Assembly: GCA_013433145.1 (NCBI GenBank)
Contig: CM024187.1
Location: 11,235,326 to 11,299,325 of the forward strand
Direction of reading: 5' to 3'
Origin: Ascaris suum
Taxonomy: Eukaryota; Nematoda; Chromadorea; Rhabditida; Ascarididae
Length of the DNA: 64,000 nt
The notes beneath the pieces are model-generated. The model saw only the letters and a list, made by a program, of their open reading frames with translations. It searched no databases and had not been told where the DNA came from. Both the position numbers and the translations under genes were made by a program. Positions 1 through 23,092 of the stretch are shown here, in pieces. Every line of letters starts with the position of its first letter. The first letter of the stretch is position 1.

Positions 1-1384
1 GTCCTCATTTAGAATCTAGCGACAACGTTTAAGCTATGCCAAACAAAACATGAATTCTTGCCTAAACAGCGACGTCATCCCCTTTCATGTTGCCAGACCG
101 GCGGGGAAGGCCTACAGTACATAGGAAACAGAGTGTAAAAATGAATCAGGTGCTTCTCTGATAGGCATGTTTCACACATAGCTGTAAAGTGGGGAGCATC
201 AATTCGCTGAAGTGGTTCTAACAACGAGAACTTATTCACGACATAGCGATGACTGATAAGTTTGCAATTAAAAGGTGAAGCCGGCCTGTTCTCGTCGATT
301 TGATTTGCACTCTTCCAGGAGATGGTCAGTCTCGCGTTTCGAAATCTTTTCTTACAACTAGCAGCGTGACACTTTACTAGCTGTATCCATATTCCTAACA
401 GATAATCGCAACACGTTATACGTGACAAACTCCAGTTACCTCTGATTACAGCTAAGTTTTTCAGTGGATATCAAATCTTTTTCGAGAATGAACTTAGCTA
501 CACAAACCTACACGGCATAAATACTGCTGCATTCTCCTCTCCAAACATTCCAAAAATTGAAGACTAACGGGGGAACTAGTACATAAGCGTAAACGACAAA
601 CGCGCAAATTGTATGGCGATGCACAGAACATTCCTACTCCATCCAGTCATGTGAAAAATCTTCCCTGACAGTACAGCACTGCTTGCAAGCTGTTTGCGGA
701 CTGAGATCTCTAGCGTTATCTTATTGACCCCTCGGTTGAGTTCCATTTGTTGCAAACAGATCTTATCATGTTCAGCCAGCGGGCAAACGAACGGCAACAG
801 CATATTTCGTACAAAAAATGTCGTCCTCTCCAGGCAAACTTCCATTGTTTTTAAAAATTAGACGAAAAACGATGCTGCCATCCGCCAATGGGATTTAAAA
901 GTCCAGTCTGCCCTCACCTCACTGAAACATGCACTAAAGGGAGAATTCCACCAAGGCATTTAGAATATCAAACAGTATTTAAACAGATCCGGAACATAAT
1001 GCTTGAAGCATTATCTTCGACCTTCTATTGTGTATTGTAGTAGTGCACTTGAGTACTACTCGCTTACCTGTACCTCACATCCATTAAAAATTATCAAAAA
1101 CTTTTTGATCACATGGAGTTTCGCAAGATTTGTTTAGATCCTAACACTAGTCCCCTTGCTATGTGGTACTATCAACTTCCAGCATAATGTTTTATCAAGG
1201 TAAGAAATGAAACCACAGATGGTGTTCGCAACGTTGCTGTTGCAGTACTTCATTTCTGCCAAAAAGTCGTCTTAAATTACCTACTCCCGACCCGCTTTTA
1301 AGCATCGTAGTCCTGTGTGGTCTCCATATCTGGTTGCTGATAACAGTGTTGGGTATGGCGCTGAGGAGCCAGCCCAAGATTGCT

Positions 1385-1560
1385 TGTAATCTAACATTGC
1401 AGAGATCACTCTTACACGTGTAGTCGATTCTCTTTCATTGTTCTTCACATAATGCCATTGATCGACTTATGTGCTTTTGTGCTGCCCCAAGTGATACCTG
1501 AGGCCTATATAAGTCGAGCTTCGGCCCGTCAGATTCAATTTTCATCCGTCAGTTCTCCAA
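1385..1560 (+). repeat. Dispersed repeat A, copy 1
   Basis: This segment matches 34310-34500 in inverted orientation. Shared blocks include CCATTGATCGACTT, CAGGCCTATATAAGTCGAG (other copy CAGGCCTATGTAAGTCGAG) and an upstream block around TAACATTGCAGAGATCA (other copy TAACATCGCAGTGATCA). Identity drops off sharply on both sides. I do not recognise the family, and no protein motif is visible. The two copies are about 33 kb apart, one intergenic and one inside a sarcoglycan intron, which suggests a transposed element. Confidence 0.7.
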
Positions 1561-1704
1561 TGGGCATTCACCTAAGTCACCATTCACCTGTTTCTGTTCT
1601 ATTCGGGTTAGGAGCCGTAATGCTCCCAATAAGCCATTTCTATTATCTCCGTGTACCCTCGCATACCACACCATCGCTGCTGCCAATCACAACAATCAGA
1701 CTCT

Positions 1705-2020
1705 TAGAGAATGTCCAGAAACGCTCTTCACAAAGCCTACCATGGTCCATACCGGCCAAGTTACTTCTACCAGGGTTAAAAACTTCCACCTGTAACCACT
1801 GGAATATCGCAGGCTCAATTTTGATCTGATTCTTTGTCTTCAAGTCGTGTGCAGATTCTCGACATCCCACTCTCACAAATATTTCACTTTGTTATCAGTT
1901 TGGGCATCAGGGCATCAATTTCAGCTCGTCTGCAGTGCAAACAGTATTCAGCACAGTTTCCACGCTTTTGTTGGACGAGTTTGGAATCTGCTTCCTGCAA
2001 ATAATCGGACCCGACGTTAA
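1705..2020 (+). mobile_element. Fragment of a non-LTR retrotransposon (repeat B, copy 1)
   Basis: This segment is an inverted, diverged copy of about 52975-53355. Long blocks are shared, for example GTCCATACCGGCCAAG, AACCACTGGAATATCGCAGG and TTTTGTTGGACGAGTTTGGA. The better-preserved copy at 53 kb translates into a segment resembling the extreme C-terminus of LINE reverse transcriptases (pattern R-x-W-x-x-LP-x-x-I-V-x-A). Here the frame is broken by stops and indels. The remnant is probably old and inactive. The class assignment rests on a short motif and is moderate. Confidence 0.5.
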
Positions 2021-4198
2021 TACGTTGAATTTAAATAAATTGCAATCGATAGGAGCGCAGAACCAGAACTCTTATTGCCACAGTTGTCGAACGTTAGGTT
2101 CGCAACTCTCCTTTGCGAAACGGTACGCTTCTAAATTTGTTCGCACTATCGGTGGCATAATATTCTTTGTTTATATAGTGATCGCTAGTCTATGCAGTCA
2201 ATGCAATTGTTGCTTCGTTGCGATCCATAGGAGTTGCTTGTTGATATTTGGTTGTTGGGTGTCGTTCGCTAGAGGTATTGGCTACTTGGTGATGTTGTCG
2301 AACTCAAACCCAAATAATGGTTTTTTTTTCAATTTAAGTGAGGCTTTAATGTATTATAACGTTGACCATCCTCTTGTTGCTTCTCCCTCGGTTTTGTTTT
2401 AATTTTCGATGGAGTTCTTCAACGAAACTTGAGAAATTTTTTATTTTATTGGAGGGATCCCATCACTGGTTATTTTCTCGCTTCGAAATGTGCGCTTTTT
2501 GGTAGGCAGTAGAAAAAACACGACTGCTGTTTTTTCGAATGTGCTGCGGTGCTTGGCTTTATTGTTGAAATAAATCCCGCTTACATGGGCAAATTCCGTT
2601 TTAAGAATTCCATATGAAATGAAAGGACGTCACAAGAAGAGTTTTTTTCGGCGAGAGATCCTAGATTTTCTTTTCCAATCACATCAACTTTTTCTCAGCA
2701 ATCACATCAAGCCTGACCCTACTTTTGAATAAACAATCGCTGGATTGTTTTCCGTTTTTCATTGGTGTTTTCGAATAGTGGAGAAGGTTTACACGAACAA
2801 ACGAAATAATCTTCCACAGTCAAAAGTCAAAGAAGTTAAATTTAAAGTTGAACGGTTTATAAGTACTAAATAAAACTTTCAGAGGTATGGTTTTCTTTCT
2901 GTGGTTGTTGCATGTTGAAATATAGTGATGAGCTGGGCGATTGCCTGAATCAGTGCATTCCTCCATCAAGATTCCTGAACTTCCTCTATATGGCTAGAAA
3001 GCAAGAAGTATGAAGATCTTCAAAACACAACTTGCGACTAGTCATGCGTATAGGCAGCAGACTTGATTCAAACATCATTTTTCTAATGGCCTGGAGTGGC
3101 TCTTTCTGTTCCAATATTTTCTTCCTAGAGGAGGCATGCGTGATACCAGTTTGTTCCTGGCACGCCTGAGTAAGTCGGTTAGCGGTTCTCGGTTTTGAGC
3201 AACTTATCCTTCTCATAATCTTTAGCACAATGCTGGAATCACATCGTAATCCCTGCATCTTTACGGCCTTTGCAATGAATTCTGCAGCACACATGCTACA
3301 GACCAAAGAAATAACACAGGTGCTTCTCGGGTGCCAGGATAATGCAAAAGTAAAACGGTTTCGGGTAGTTTGATTGTCTAGGGCAAGAACGCTGCATTTA
3401 ATGCTTTCCTGTTACTCACAATTAACTGCCTAGCAAAGCGAGGACGCATTTTGCTGGTACCTATCCTTATGGTTTTAGTATTTACGCAGGTTAGATGGAT
3501 CAGTCAAAGAGGCCAAAAATTTTCCGAGTCATAAAATCTGTGATGCTAAAACATACTTGTTCTCGGGGTCTGGCCTTGATTACCTCAAAATCAGAATCCA
3601 AAACTGCCTACCTACAGCACCCATCGTCGTATTCTGGATGTTTTCATCTTCCACCTCATACCTTAGAATGTGGTAGTTTTTTCCCGTTTGCTCGCAGTAC
3701 GATTAATCTCATTGAGTCTCACCTGCCGGCGTCTTACGTCAGTGGAGGAAAACGTCATTGGAATGTTGGCTGTTGTATGATCTCTGTGCCATCAGTTGAA
3801 TGTTCTCTAAAACAGACAGAGATCTGGTTGCAGTTTATTCTATACCTGTTATGCATACCGTCTTTCAGGTATTCAGCAAGAGGATCGTATGCTTCTGAAA
3901 GTCCGACCATTGAGAGCTGAATAGTAATGATGCTGAGTGTTTAGCGTTCATTTCTAACGTTAGTCACCTCAGAAGTTTATATGTTTAATTACGCTAAATT
4001 GTTCTTCGGTTCTTCAGCTTTTCTCTTCTGTAAATTTCTACGAAATGTGCAGCTGTTAAGCATTTTTCGACTTTAAATAAACTTTTCCTTTATTCAGTTT
4101 TTTACCTGTTTTCCTCACTTTCAGTTTGTTGCTTAAGGCGCCATGTTTGTTTGTTACTTCGTGCTGGTGTTACTGTTGACTTTAGTGAATAACTTGGA

Positions 4199-4212
4199 AA
4201 CGTCATCTTCAG
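4199..4212 (+). promoter_or_regulatory. Probable spliced-leader trans-splice acceptor
   Basis: The sequence GTCATCTTCAG ends directly at the ATG of the ILRUN gene, with T-rich DNA upstream. No upstream coding exon fits it. In nematodes such an AG abutting the start codon usually marks addition of a spliced leader; this is inferred from the pattern, without transcript evidence. Confidence 0.55.
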
Positions 4213-7200
4213 ATGGACGTGGATGGAGACGTTGATGGGTCTTTAGCACAAGCACTTTCTTGTATGGCAACTAGTGACAAAGAGGTTCTAGTTCGACAGT
4301 TCCAACAGATTCTTGGTCAGAATCATGTGCTCACTCCTGAAGCGTGCGCATTCTTCCTTGACATGAACAATTGGTACGTTCATGCGCTCACTTTTTCTCA
4401 TATAAAAATCAACGGTGCGCTACGAGAAGCTTGAAATGATCAGAGGATAAGCTCGATTCTCAATACTCAGATTCCACTTCCGGAAATTGAGTAGTCTGGA
4501 GATTCTGTGCTCTCTCGCATCCATCGGTGGACCGGTAAGTCAGCGCACTCGAAATCATAACGAGTCAAGTATTTATTTAAAAGAATTTTGTCTTCGAGTT
4601 CGAAGGAAACTCTTTTTCTATTTAGGAATCTGAATGCTGCCCTTGGAGCATACTATGATTATGGCTCGCCAAATACGATTGGGATGCCACCACCAGAATA
4701 TACTACCCGCTTGCCTTCAATGCAATTCGTGCAGGATATCACTATTGGCGAGGTTATTTCTGATGTTTATCGATTCCGGTTAAATAATCAACCAAGATTG
4801 TGAGGATATTTTCGATTCCTGTAGTTCAAGAGAGTGGGAGGTTTCGGAAAAGTGCCCTCATATGCAGTGACCGTGATGTTTTTTTCCTGTATAGAGGCAG
4901 CAAAGAAAGCATTTCATTGAGAATTTCACAACCCTAAGCAAGAGATCAAGATACTATTGAACACTTCGACTGCTGACGGTATTTAGAGACGACTGTGCAC
5001 TATAGTTATTTTTTTACGCGGATTTGCTCTTTTTAAATGAATAGTTTTTCAACGAAATCGCTTTGAGCCGTTTCCTCAACAGGGAAAGGGAGGAGCTTTT
5101 CTAATGAAGTGTACATTTTTAATGTTTGAGGGCGAGAGCGTTCCACCTTCGACACGTTTCGTGAAGACATGGCGCGTACGAAACAATGGCACAGAAGCAT
5201 GGCCTGCTGGCTGTTACATCGCCTACATGGAAGGTCAGCGGACCTTTTTTTAGTAACATGTTGGTTGGATAGCCACTGCAACATTCAGTCGTAGCCTTAA
5301 TTTAATGTTGCTTTCTCATGGTCATCGGTGGAAGATTTAAAGCGGGGACCCTTAATTTGACATCCTGAGTGTCTTCAGATTGACACTGATATGAAACTGT
5401 TTGCCGAGCCTTTATTTCTTTCTTGGGTGTATTCCAGTTGCTGAAACATCAGTAACAAAGCATTGTTAGTTTAACCAGTTGAAAAGAAAAAAACCATTAA
5501 ATTTTATACATTTCAGGTGACAAGCTGAGTGATGTGACTCGATCATGGGTTCAGCCATTAAGGGCGGGCGAGGAGGGCAATGTGAGTGTGGAGATGATGA
5601 GTCCAGCGATGAGGGGGATCTATCAGAGCAGATGGCAGTTGAATACAAGCTCTGGCATTCCGTTTGGTGGTTAGTTAGACTCACTTCTATACATGGCTTC
5701 CCGTTATTATTTTCGAATACAACTGTGAACAGTACAAAATGCGTCGCCCTTAATCGGGGCAGTAAAATGGCTTAACTTCACTGATGATGATTATTAATGG
5801 TGATGTGAACTCTTTTGCTATCGTACCAAACGGGGCATATTTTTTGATTTTCTCTTCCTGCCTGGAGCAGATTGTTTTCGAAGATGCTTTGGAATTTGAT
5901 GTTTCGATTAACTACATTTTAATATTTATGTTACCTGAACTTCCTTTGGCTATAGTCTGTTCTGATAGTATTCACCGAAGGCAGGTTGCATGCTTCAAGT
6001 GCTTTATTTGAAGACAGCTGGTTCACAGACTCGATCTAAGTGCTGTTCAACCAGTTCATGTCTTTAAATGACGTGTCGAAATCCTCCCAGTGTTCTTCCA
6101 CTCTGATATCGTGTTGTTGGTTTTGCAAGGTAACACATTGTTTGATTATGGTCAATGGCTTGGGTGGCTGTGATGCAGAGTAGCAATAAAAGTCGTTCTT
6201 TTAGACCAGGTAAATCGAATTCGTTTAAACGAACTTTTTGGTGGAGAGGGCGCTTATTTTCGAGAAGTTTAGCAAGACTGCCCTTAACAGTGCTGAATAA
6301 ATGCTTTGATTTTAGAATCGATCTGGTGCATAATAACGGTCGACGATATGGGTATATTAGACATAACACAGCAGCTAGCATCTGCACCACTTGGTTCGCG
6401 TCCAAACACATCCGATCAAAGGAATCCGTTCGCAGGTGGTACACGCTTCCGTAGCCATTCCGAGCGGGAGGTATATTTTATTACCATGCGATTTGCACCA
6501 TTTGTGGCGTAACGGTTTACGTGGATTTCATTGATACGCCATGGACCATCGATCGAGTAAAAGAAGGATAAAAACAGCACTTGATGCGCATATGTAGTTG
6601 AGGTGGGAAGAAAAGATAAGTTACATTTGAAAGCAACTTTTCTAAACTCGTAAACTTAGAGTTTAGGCAATGCACGTAGGTGGTGTTATGGGCACAGTGT
6701 TCGTCATTTATGAGTGGAATGTTTTCAGTACAAACGGCCTTGGTATATAATCGAGTTCATACAAACGAAATTCATGAAAAGTGCAGTGGAAGAATTCATG
6801 AAAGGATTTTTTTCGGAAGACAAAGTCAAATTAAATTTCACAATAATGCAAAGGTGTCATTGAGCATTGAGAAGAGTATAAGATTTGAGCATTTTTGCGC
6901 CGAACAGAAAAAAGATTAAAGACGGTGTGGGGTTTGTTGGCCAACTTTCTTGATCTAATGTCAACAAAGAATGATCCCGGCAGTAGTCAAGAGAAGAGAG
7001 CGTTAACGTTTTGATTGTCATTGTCGTTTCTAAGAATGACGGAAGCTGCAGTGAAATTTCACAACGGCGATACGTTAAATATCGAACCGTCCTTTGATAT
7101 TCTTTCTTGCAGGGTTTTTGCGGTGACAATTTAGAGGTGGTTACCAGTGCTGGTGGTAGTATGGATAATTTGTCGTTCGATTCTCCCGCAAGTCCGAATG

Positions 7201-8234
7201 GTAGTTGCTCGCTGTTCAACGCGGTTGTCAGTCGATTACCTCAGGTCTGTCTCTGTTTGTTGAATGAACTGTCGAGTAACTGATATCAGCTAAACTATGT
7301 TTTTATTCCAGAGACTAGCAACATGAACCCACTTGCAAAACATGAACCCAAGTTCTGCTACTGCTTTGATCTCATCAATTAGGATCCGAAATTTGCAAAC
7401 ATAAGTCAGCTGTTGAGAGATTAACCAACTTTTCACTGCGCCGTGAGGTGAACATGGGCGAACGCGGACCTTATTGCTGGCTTTCGCGTTGGTGTTCTTT
7501 CTGCTGATAGCTTTGCCTAGTGTGATATTGTTTCTTGGGCAGGTGTCCTCAGGAAGGATAGACTGCGGTCACATTGCTTTTATTGCTATGGTCTATTGCA
7601 GGATAGTATTAGTGTCGATCTTCACCTTTCCTCTCTCCTACAGTCCTTTACATATTTGGATCAAAGAATGACAACAAAAAATGGACAAAAATGAGAGCAA
7701 CAAAAATACTTTGTTGTGCTTTTTTATGTTTTATAATGACGTGCACGGCTCGCCCGCGCAGAATTCCAATTTGGTCGTACTTGCAAACTTTACTTTGCAA
7801 TGTTCTTAAACATGCATCGCCCTAGCAGGCTTGGGCCGTATGTAGATAAGTTGGAATGGACTTCATGAGGGGTTGGGATGCTTCAGCTTGAAGCAATAAA
7901 TTTATAAGCTTTGTGACAGTGATGGTTTGGCATTGGAGGACGTTGGTAGCACATTGCAAGAAAACGGACAGTGTTTTCGCTTAATGTACGAGTACCATCA
8001 ATCCTGCAGTTCTTTATGAACCTTTTATAATTTATGCATTTTGTCAATGGAAAATACGTTATTAATTGTTCCACTGGCAGTTGGTTAATAGCGACATTTT
8101 TTTAGTTGCAGAATTCAACGACGACTGGATCATCTGGAGCACCACATAGTACATCAGAGCCAATTGAAATTGGAAACTTCATGGATGAATCGCCGGATGT
8201 ACCGCCGTGCACGCCATGCACCCCTCCCCAATAG
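4213..8234 (+). CDS. ILRUN: ILRUN (C6orf106) orthologue: UBA-like and NBR1-like domain protein
   Basis: Seven exons join in phase: 4213-4373, 4626-4752, 5131-5233, 5517-5669, 6316-6470, 7113-7244 and 8112-8234, giving 317 residues. The N-terminal ~90 residues form the UBA-like domain (LMDMNN-type region FFLDMNNWNLNAALGAYYDY). The next ~110 residues form the NBR1-like immunoglobulin-type domain, with the family signature ITIGEGESVPPSTRFVKTW, GTEAWPAGC, and a closing strand near IWCIITVDDMGILDITQQL. An NPFAGG stretch follows, then a Ser/Thr-rich, probably disordered tail ending TPCTPPQ. Human ILRUN is similar in length and represses antiviral and inflammatory transcription by acting on p300/IRF3; the nematode role is unknown. 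The third exon uses an unusual TTTGAG acceptor, but the protein match fixes the boundary. The identification is from remembered family sequence and is strong. Confidence 0.92.
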
Positions 8235-10770
8235 CGTCAGTCTGTCCGCGCCTCACAGCCAAGCGCCCGTCTGCGCATCGTCACTCATTCACTTCACCCA
8301 AGATTGTCGTCTTATGTAAGGCATGCTTTGAAACCTACGGTTGATTCCTCCTTCTTCGTCGTGCTGCGCAGTTTTTAGCTAGCTAATTCTATATTTGAAC
8401 TGAAATGTCTTCACGGATTATTGCTGTTGAGAGCGGTTAATACAATTTGTTTGCTTACACTGGATGAGGATGTCTATCTTGTGCTCGGCGGGATGAGGCA
8501 GATAAAGAGAGGATTTAAAATCAAACTGTCAGCGGAAAGGAAAGTGCCATTTTCTTTTAGAATTCATTCCTATCGCTGATATGTTTATTTTAGCATACTT
8601 GTGCTCGAACAGTGCGATCTCCTATTCCCTCCCTCCCACTGTCCTCTCGTCTGGTACCCATAATGTCGATCACTTCAAAAGGTGTTGGACCAGTTTTTCC
8701 CACCGCACCAAAAAAAGCCCGTTTTCTGCTTTTATTGCGATTGGCACCTGAACCTGGACGAGATATGAATAGCAGTGTTCGCTTTCACTTCATTTTTTTT
8801 AAACTAAAATCTGTCGGACTGACGGCAGAATTTCCTGGCTGTTTTCCCGCTTGGAAGGAGGATAGAATCTCTGGGGCATTCTCTTCCATAATTCATACTT
8901 GCATCCTTCTTTCCTCTGGAGACAGTCTGCGAACTAAATATACGATATACGCTCTAAAACGGACACAGGTTTTTATCATAGTGGATTGTGCTTTTCTGTT
9001 TTACAGGTAAAAATGCTGTCGAATATTAATGATTTTAAAAACTGCTAGCCAAATATCTTATCCACTTGATTAGAAGCCCACTTGTAGTAGTCTTCCACCC
9101 TTGTTGAAAGTTTAGGCAAAAATTGCCTCTATCTGCCTCCCTTTCCCCCTATCCTCTTGCATGTTCGTCCTCTATGGAAGTTCGTTAACCAGTGACTGCG
9201 CATGAATGCGCTACTTTGTAGCACTACAATGCATTTTACTTTGTTGCGACGTTTTCCCGCCTGTAAGCGCAAATCTTGAAACGTTCGGAAAGTGGAGATA
9301 TACGTCCACGGAAATACACACGTTTCCTGAGGAAATTGTGATAGGTTCTTATGTTTGGAGATATTTTAATTGCTCGTTTGTTTTTTTCCTCGCGATTTGC
9401 ACTTCTCGGCGTTCCAACTTAAGCTACGGCTTAAAGGAGAGGTGATGTAGTGTGCTATATCACCTAAGATCTGCTAGTTTTCAAAAAGCTTACGAACAAT
9501 GACAACATTTTATGAGACCATAACTGAAAAATCTCAAAAAATGCAAAACCTGTAACCTCTGTAGACTCATTCTAGAATATATGATATCCCTCCTATAACT
9601 TAAAAATTTCTGCTGAGTTGGAAAAGCGCATATTTAACAAATGAAGCGTTGAGAGGAAGCGTTTATTTCTCGAAAGCAGGATGGTTGTCGGCTTATCATT
9701 GATCCACTTGTTGGTGCACATTATTGTGAATTGAGAATTGTTGAAAGCCGTTCCACTCTGTTAAGCTTCTCTGCTTTGCGTCTTCTTTGTGTCTACTTTG
9801 CTCACACTCATCTCTAAGTTTGAGCAGAACGTTTTACAGTCAACAGCAACAAGTTATGAAGGAATTCACTTTTTTCTTTTTCTGTTGTATGGGTGATTTT
9901 GGCTTTTTTTGCGGTGATTATAATTGTGTGGACCTCTTTTCTCTTCCATTTGTGGAAGTGACGCTTTTGATTTTTGTTTTTGTTTTATTTTGATGCGGTC
10001 GTTGAGAATATGACAACGGAAAGGAGCCGATTTATATGCAAAGGGAGAAGGGTGTAAGGAAATAGGAGAAAGCGGAGGAAGAGAAGGAGCAAAGTTCTTT
10101 AATTCTCGGATTTCCGGTTTCACAATCACCTCTCGCCTTAGGCGAATGCAACGACGTAATATTCGAGTGATCGCGAAACTAGAAAGCGTTTTGCGTTCTT
10201 TATTTATAAGTAATTTTGTGTTTCGTCATGCTTTTCTTCGTTCGGAATCTGTGGCGAATCGTAAGCTCGTTGGTTTGGTAGAGGCTTAATGTGGGGTTTT
10301 TCAAGCGGCAATTTGCGCCTGTCTGCTTACGTTTCATTTTTCCGGTCGGCATTTTGATGTTTAATTTAAACTTAATCGATGAGATTTGCGCACCTAACTT
10401 TTGAGGGATGTCATTTGCATTTTCTTTTAAAGTAACTTTTCAATGTGTTCATTAATTCCTGAGTTTTGAAGCGCTCGTCTGTACTGTAAATAATGCTGTT
10501 GGTTGCGATTTGTTAGAAACATTAAAGAGCAGTGGTTCGGTGTTTGAGTCTTTAGAGGTAAACATTTAGAAAGTATATACGACTTCGGGTGTCGTTTACA
10601 TAGTAAGCATTCATGCAGTCATCGTCAGATACATCTCTAATGCAACTCGTCGTTCATCCACAACTTGCTTCGGCACAGTATGAGCTAGCAAGCATCTAGA
10701 AAATGTTGACATGTGTCGTTTATATAATTGTGCCCCATTCTCCTTCCTTTCGCCCCTCGACTCTTCGCAG
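8235..10770. other. Intergenic stretch, nothing recognised
   Basis: The DNA after the ILRUN stop is AT-rich with scattered T and A runs. I found no exon with supporting splice sites and no obvious AATAAA signal near the gene end, so the ILRUN 3' UTR limit is unknown. Open frames at 8612-9010 and 9866-10129 are low-complexity and look non-coding. Confidence 0.4.
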
Positions 10771-10928
10771 TTCTGGATCCCGATAGCACAGCATGGATTG
10801 CAACACAGGATGCGTCACATCTCCGATTCTGTGGTGACGTACTTCTGCTCGAGAATGGTGCTGGCGACCACTACGCTGTCGCTCGGCGTTCGGCGCAGCT
10901 AGCGCACTTCCCTCTGCTTCGTGGATGA
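10771..10928 (+). other. Orphan exon-like segment
   Basis: A long pyrimidine tract ending CTCTTCGCAG makes a strong 3' splice site at 10770. Downstream DNA is markedly richer in G and C than its surroundings. Two forward frames stay open, one to 10902 (begins FWIPIAQHGLQ) and one to 10928 (contains CGDVLLLENGAG); a reverse frame is also open. I recognise neither translation, and no convincing donor or partner exon can be chosen. It could be an exon of an unresolved gene or a decayed repeat. Confidence 0.25.
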
Positions 10929-13863
<2,935 letters not shown>

Positions 13864-14112
13864 GTTAAGGGATCAGAGTCACTCCAAGGTTTGCCGCGTC
13901 CCAGCGTTAATCGAGGGTGCATAGAATTGGACACTAAGGACAATGGAGATGCCTGTTCATTCATAAACTCCGCTGTTCGCGACAGTCCCCACCAGTTGAT
14001 TTGCACATCAGTGATAAGAGTTTTGGCAACCATCAGGCGAGTCGACGCACCTAGGATGGTTGTTGGTCTCGTATGCGGAAGTGCAGTGACCTCCATCCTT
14101 CCCTCTGAATGA
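13864..14112 (+). other. Possible terminal exon of an unresolved gene
   Basis: The tract AAATTCTCCTCCGCAG is a good 3' splice site. It is followed by a frame open for 83 codons to TGA at 14110-14112, with balanced amino-acid use (for example DTKDNGDACSFINSAV). The segment is richer in G and C than its neighbours. The reverse strand is also open for 84 codons over much of it, which weakens the call. I do not recognise the product. No upstream exon could be joined with confidence; the segment at 10771 is a candidate. Confidence 0.3.
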
Positions 14113-14837
14113 TGCGATAGTTTGGTTACTCGAAGCAGGTCTCACAGCTAAAACACGATTACGATACATCGTGTCTTCTATGTTGATGGGAGAACATGAC
14201 GGTTCATGCTCTGCAGTTGAAAGAGTAGCTTGCTCTGCTAAAGGCGTTTGTGCGTTCATATGCAATACGAATTATTCTATGTGGCAGTTTTTTTTCATTT
14301 TTAAGCTTTTCTTCCCGCTGATCGTTATGACATTTCCGCGTGAAGATGCTATCTTCTCTTTCCTCATCCTCAAGTGAACCTTGCTGATGTCGCAGTTGCA
14401 CTAGAGGAAAGCCAGCGAGACAGGTTTTCAAGTTGGAAATTGTTGCAAAATCCGAACCCTTGAAGCCTCACCTTCTTAGCTTTTCTTGCGTAGGAATTTT
14501 TGATGCCTCAAGTATTGTTGTGTCGTTCGTATAAGTGTCGGCGAGTTTCCCTCGTATAATCTATGTGTTTAGGGATGAGTTGTCAGTAATTCGAGCCAGA
14601 TGGGGTGCCACAGCAAATGTATACTTCCAAGAGTGGGTTTTTTCGCACACTCAGATGAGATGATACGAATAGGTTCTGAGGGGAAAAAAGACTTCATCAT
14701 CTTGAAATAATGAGACGCTTTGTTTTTTTTAGTGAAATGCCGGAACCGAACCTCGTGGAACTACAATTTATTAGTTGGTGTAGTACGTTTGTCGAAACCC
14801 CTGCGTTTTATCTGCCCCTTACTTGTTTGGGATTTCT

Positions 14838-14839
14838 AG
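14838..14839 (+). promoter_or_regulatory. Candidate trans-splice acceptor 33 bases before the start
   Basis: The sequence TTTGGGATTTCTAG ends here, 33 bases before the ATG at 14873, with no coding exon upstream in a matching frame. It may accept a spliced leader or be the end of a 5' UTR intron. Confidence 0.35.
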
Positions 14840-14872
14840 GTACCATCCAGACACCAGAAGATACGGTTTATC

Positions 14873-23092
<8,220 letters not shown>

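Larger units (their letters stand above)
1..4212. other. Gene-free 5' region with repeats
   Basis: I see no convincing chain of exons in this stretch. Open frames exist on both strands, but they lack paired splice signals and their translations look non-coding. Two dispersed repeats lie at about 1385-1560 and 1705-2020 and are annotated separately. The last 150 bases are T-rich and end in the acceptor used by the ILRUN gene, so the promoter of that gene probably lies here. No TATA-like or other specific promoter element can be defended. Confidence 0.5.
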
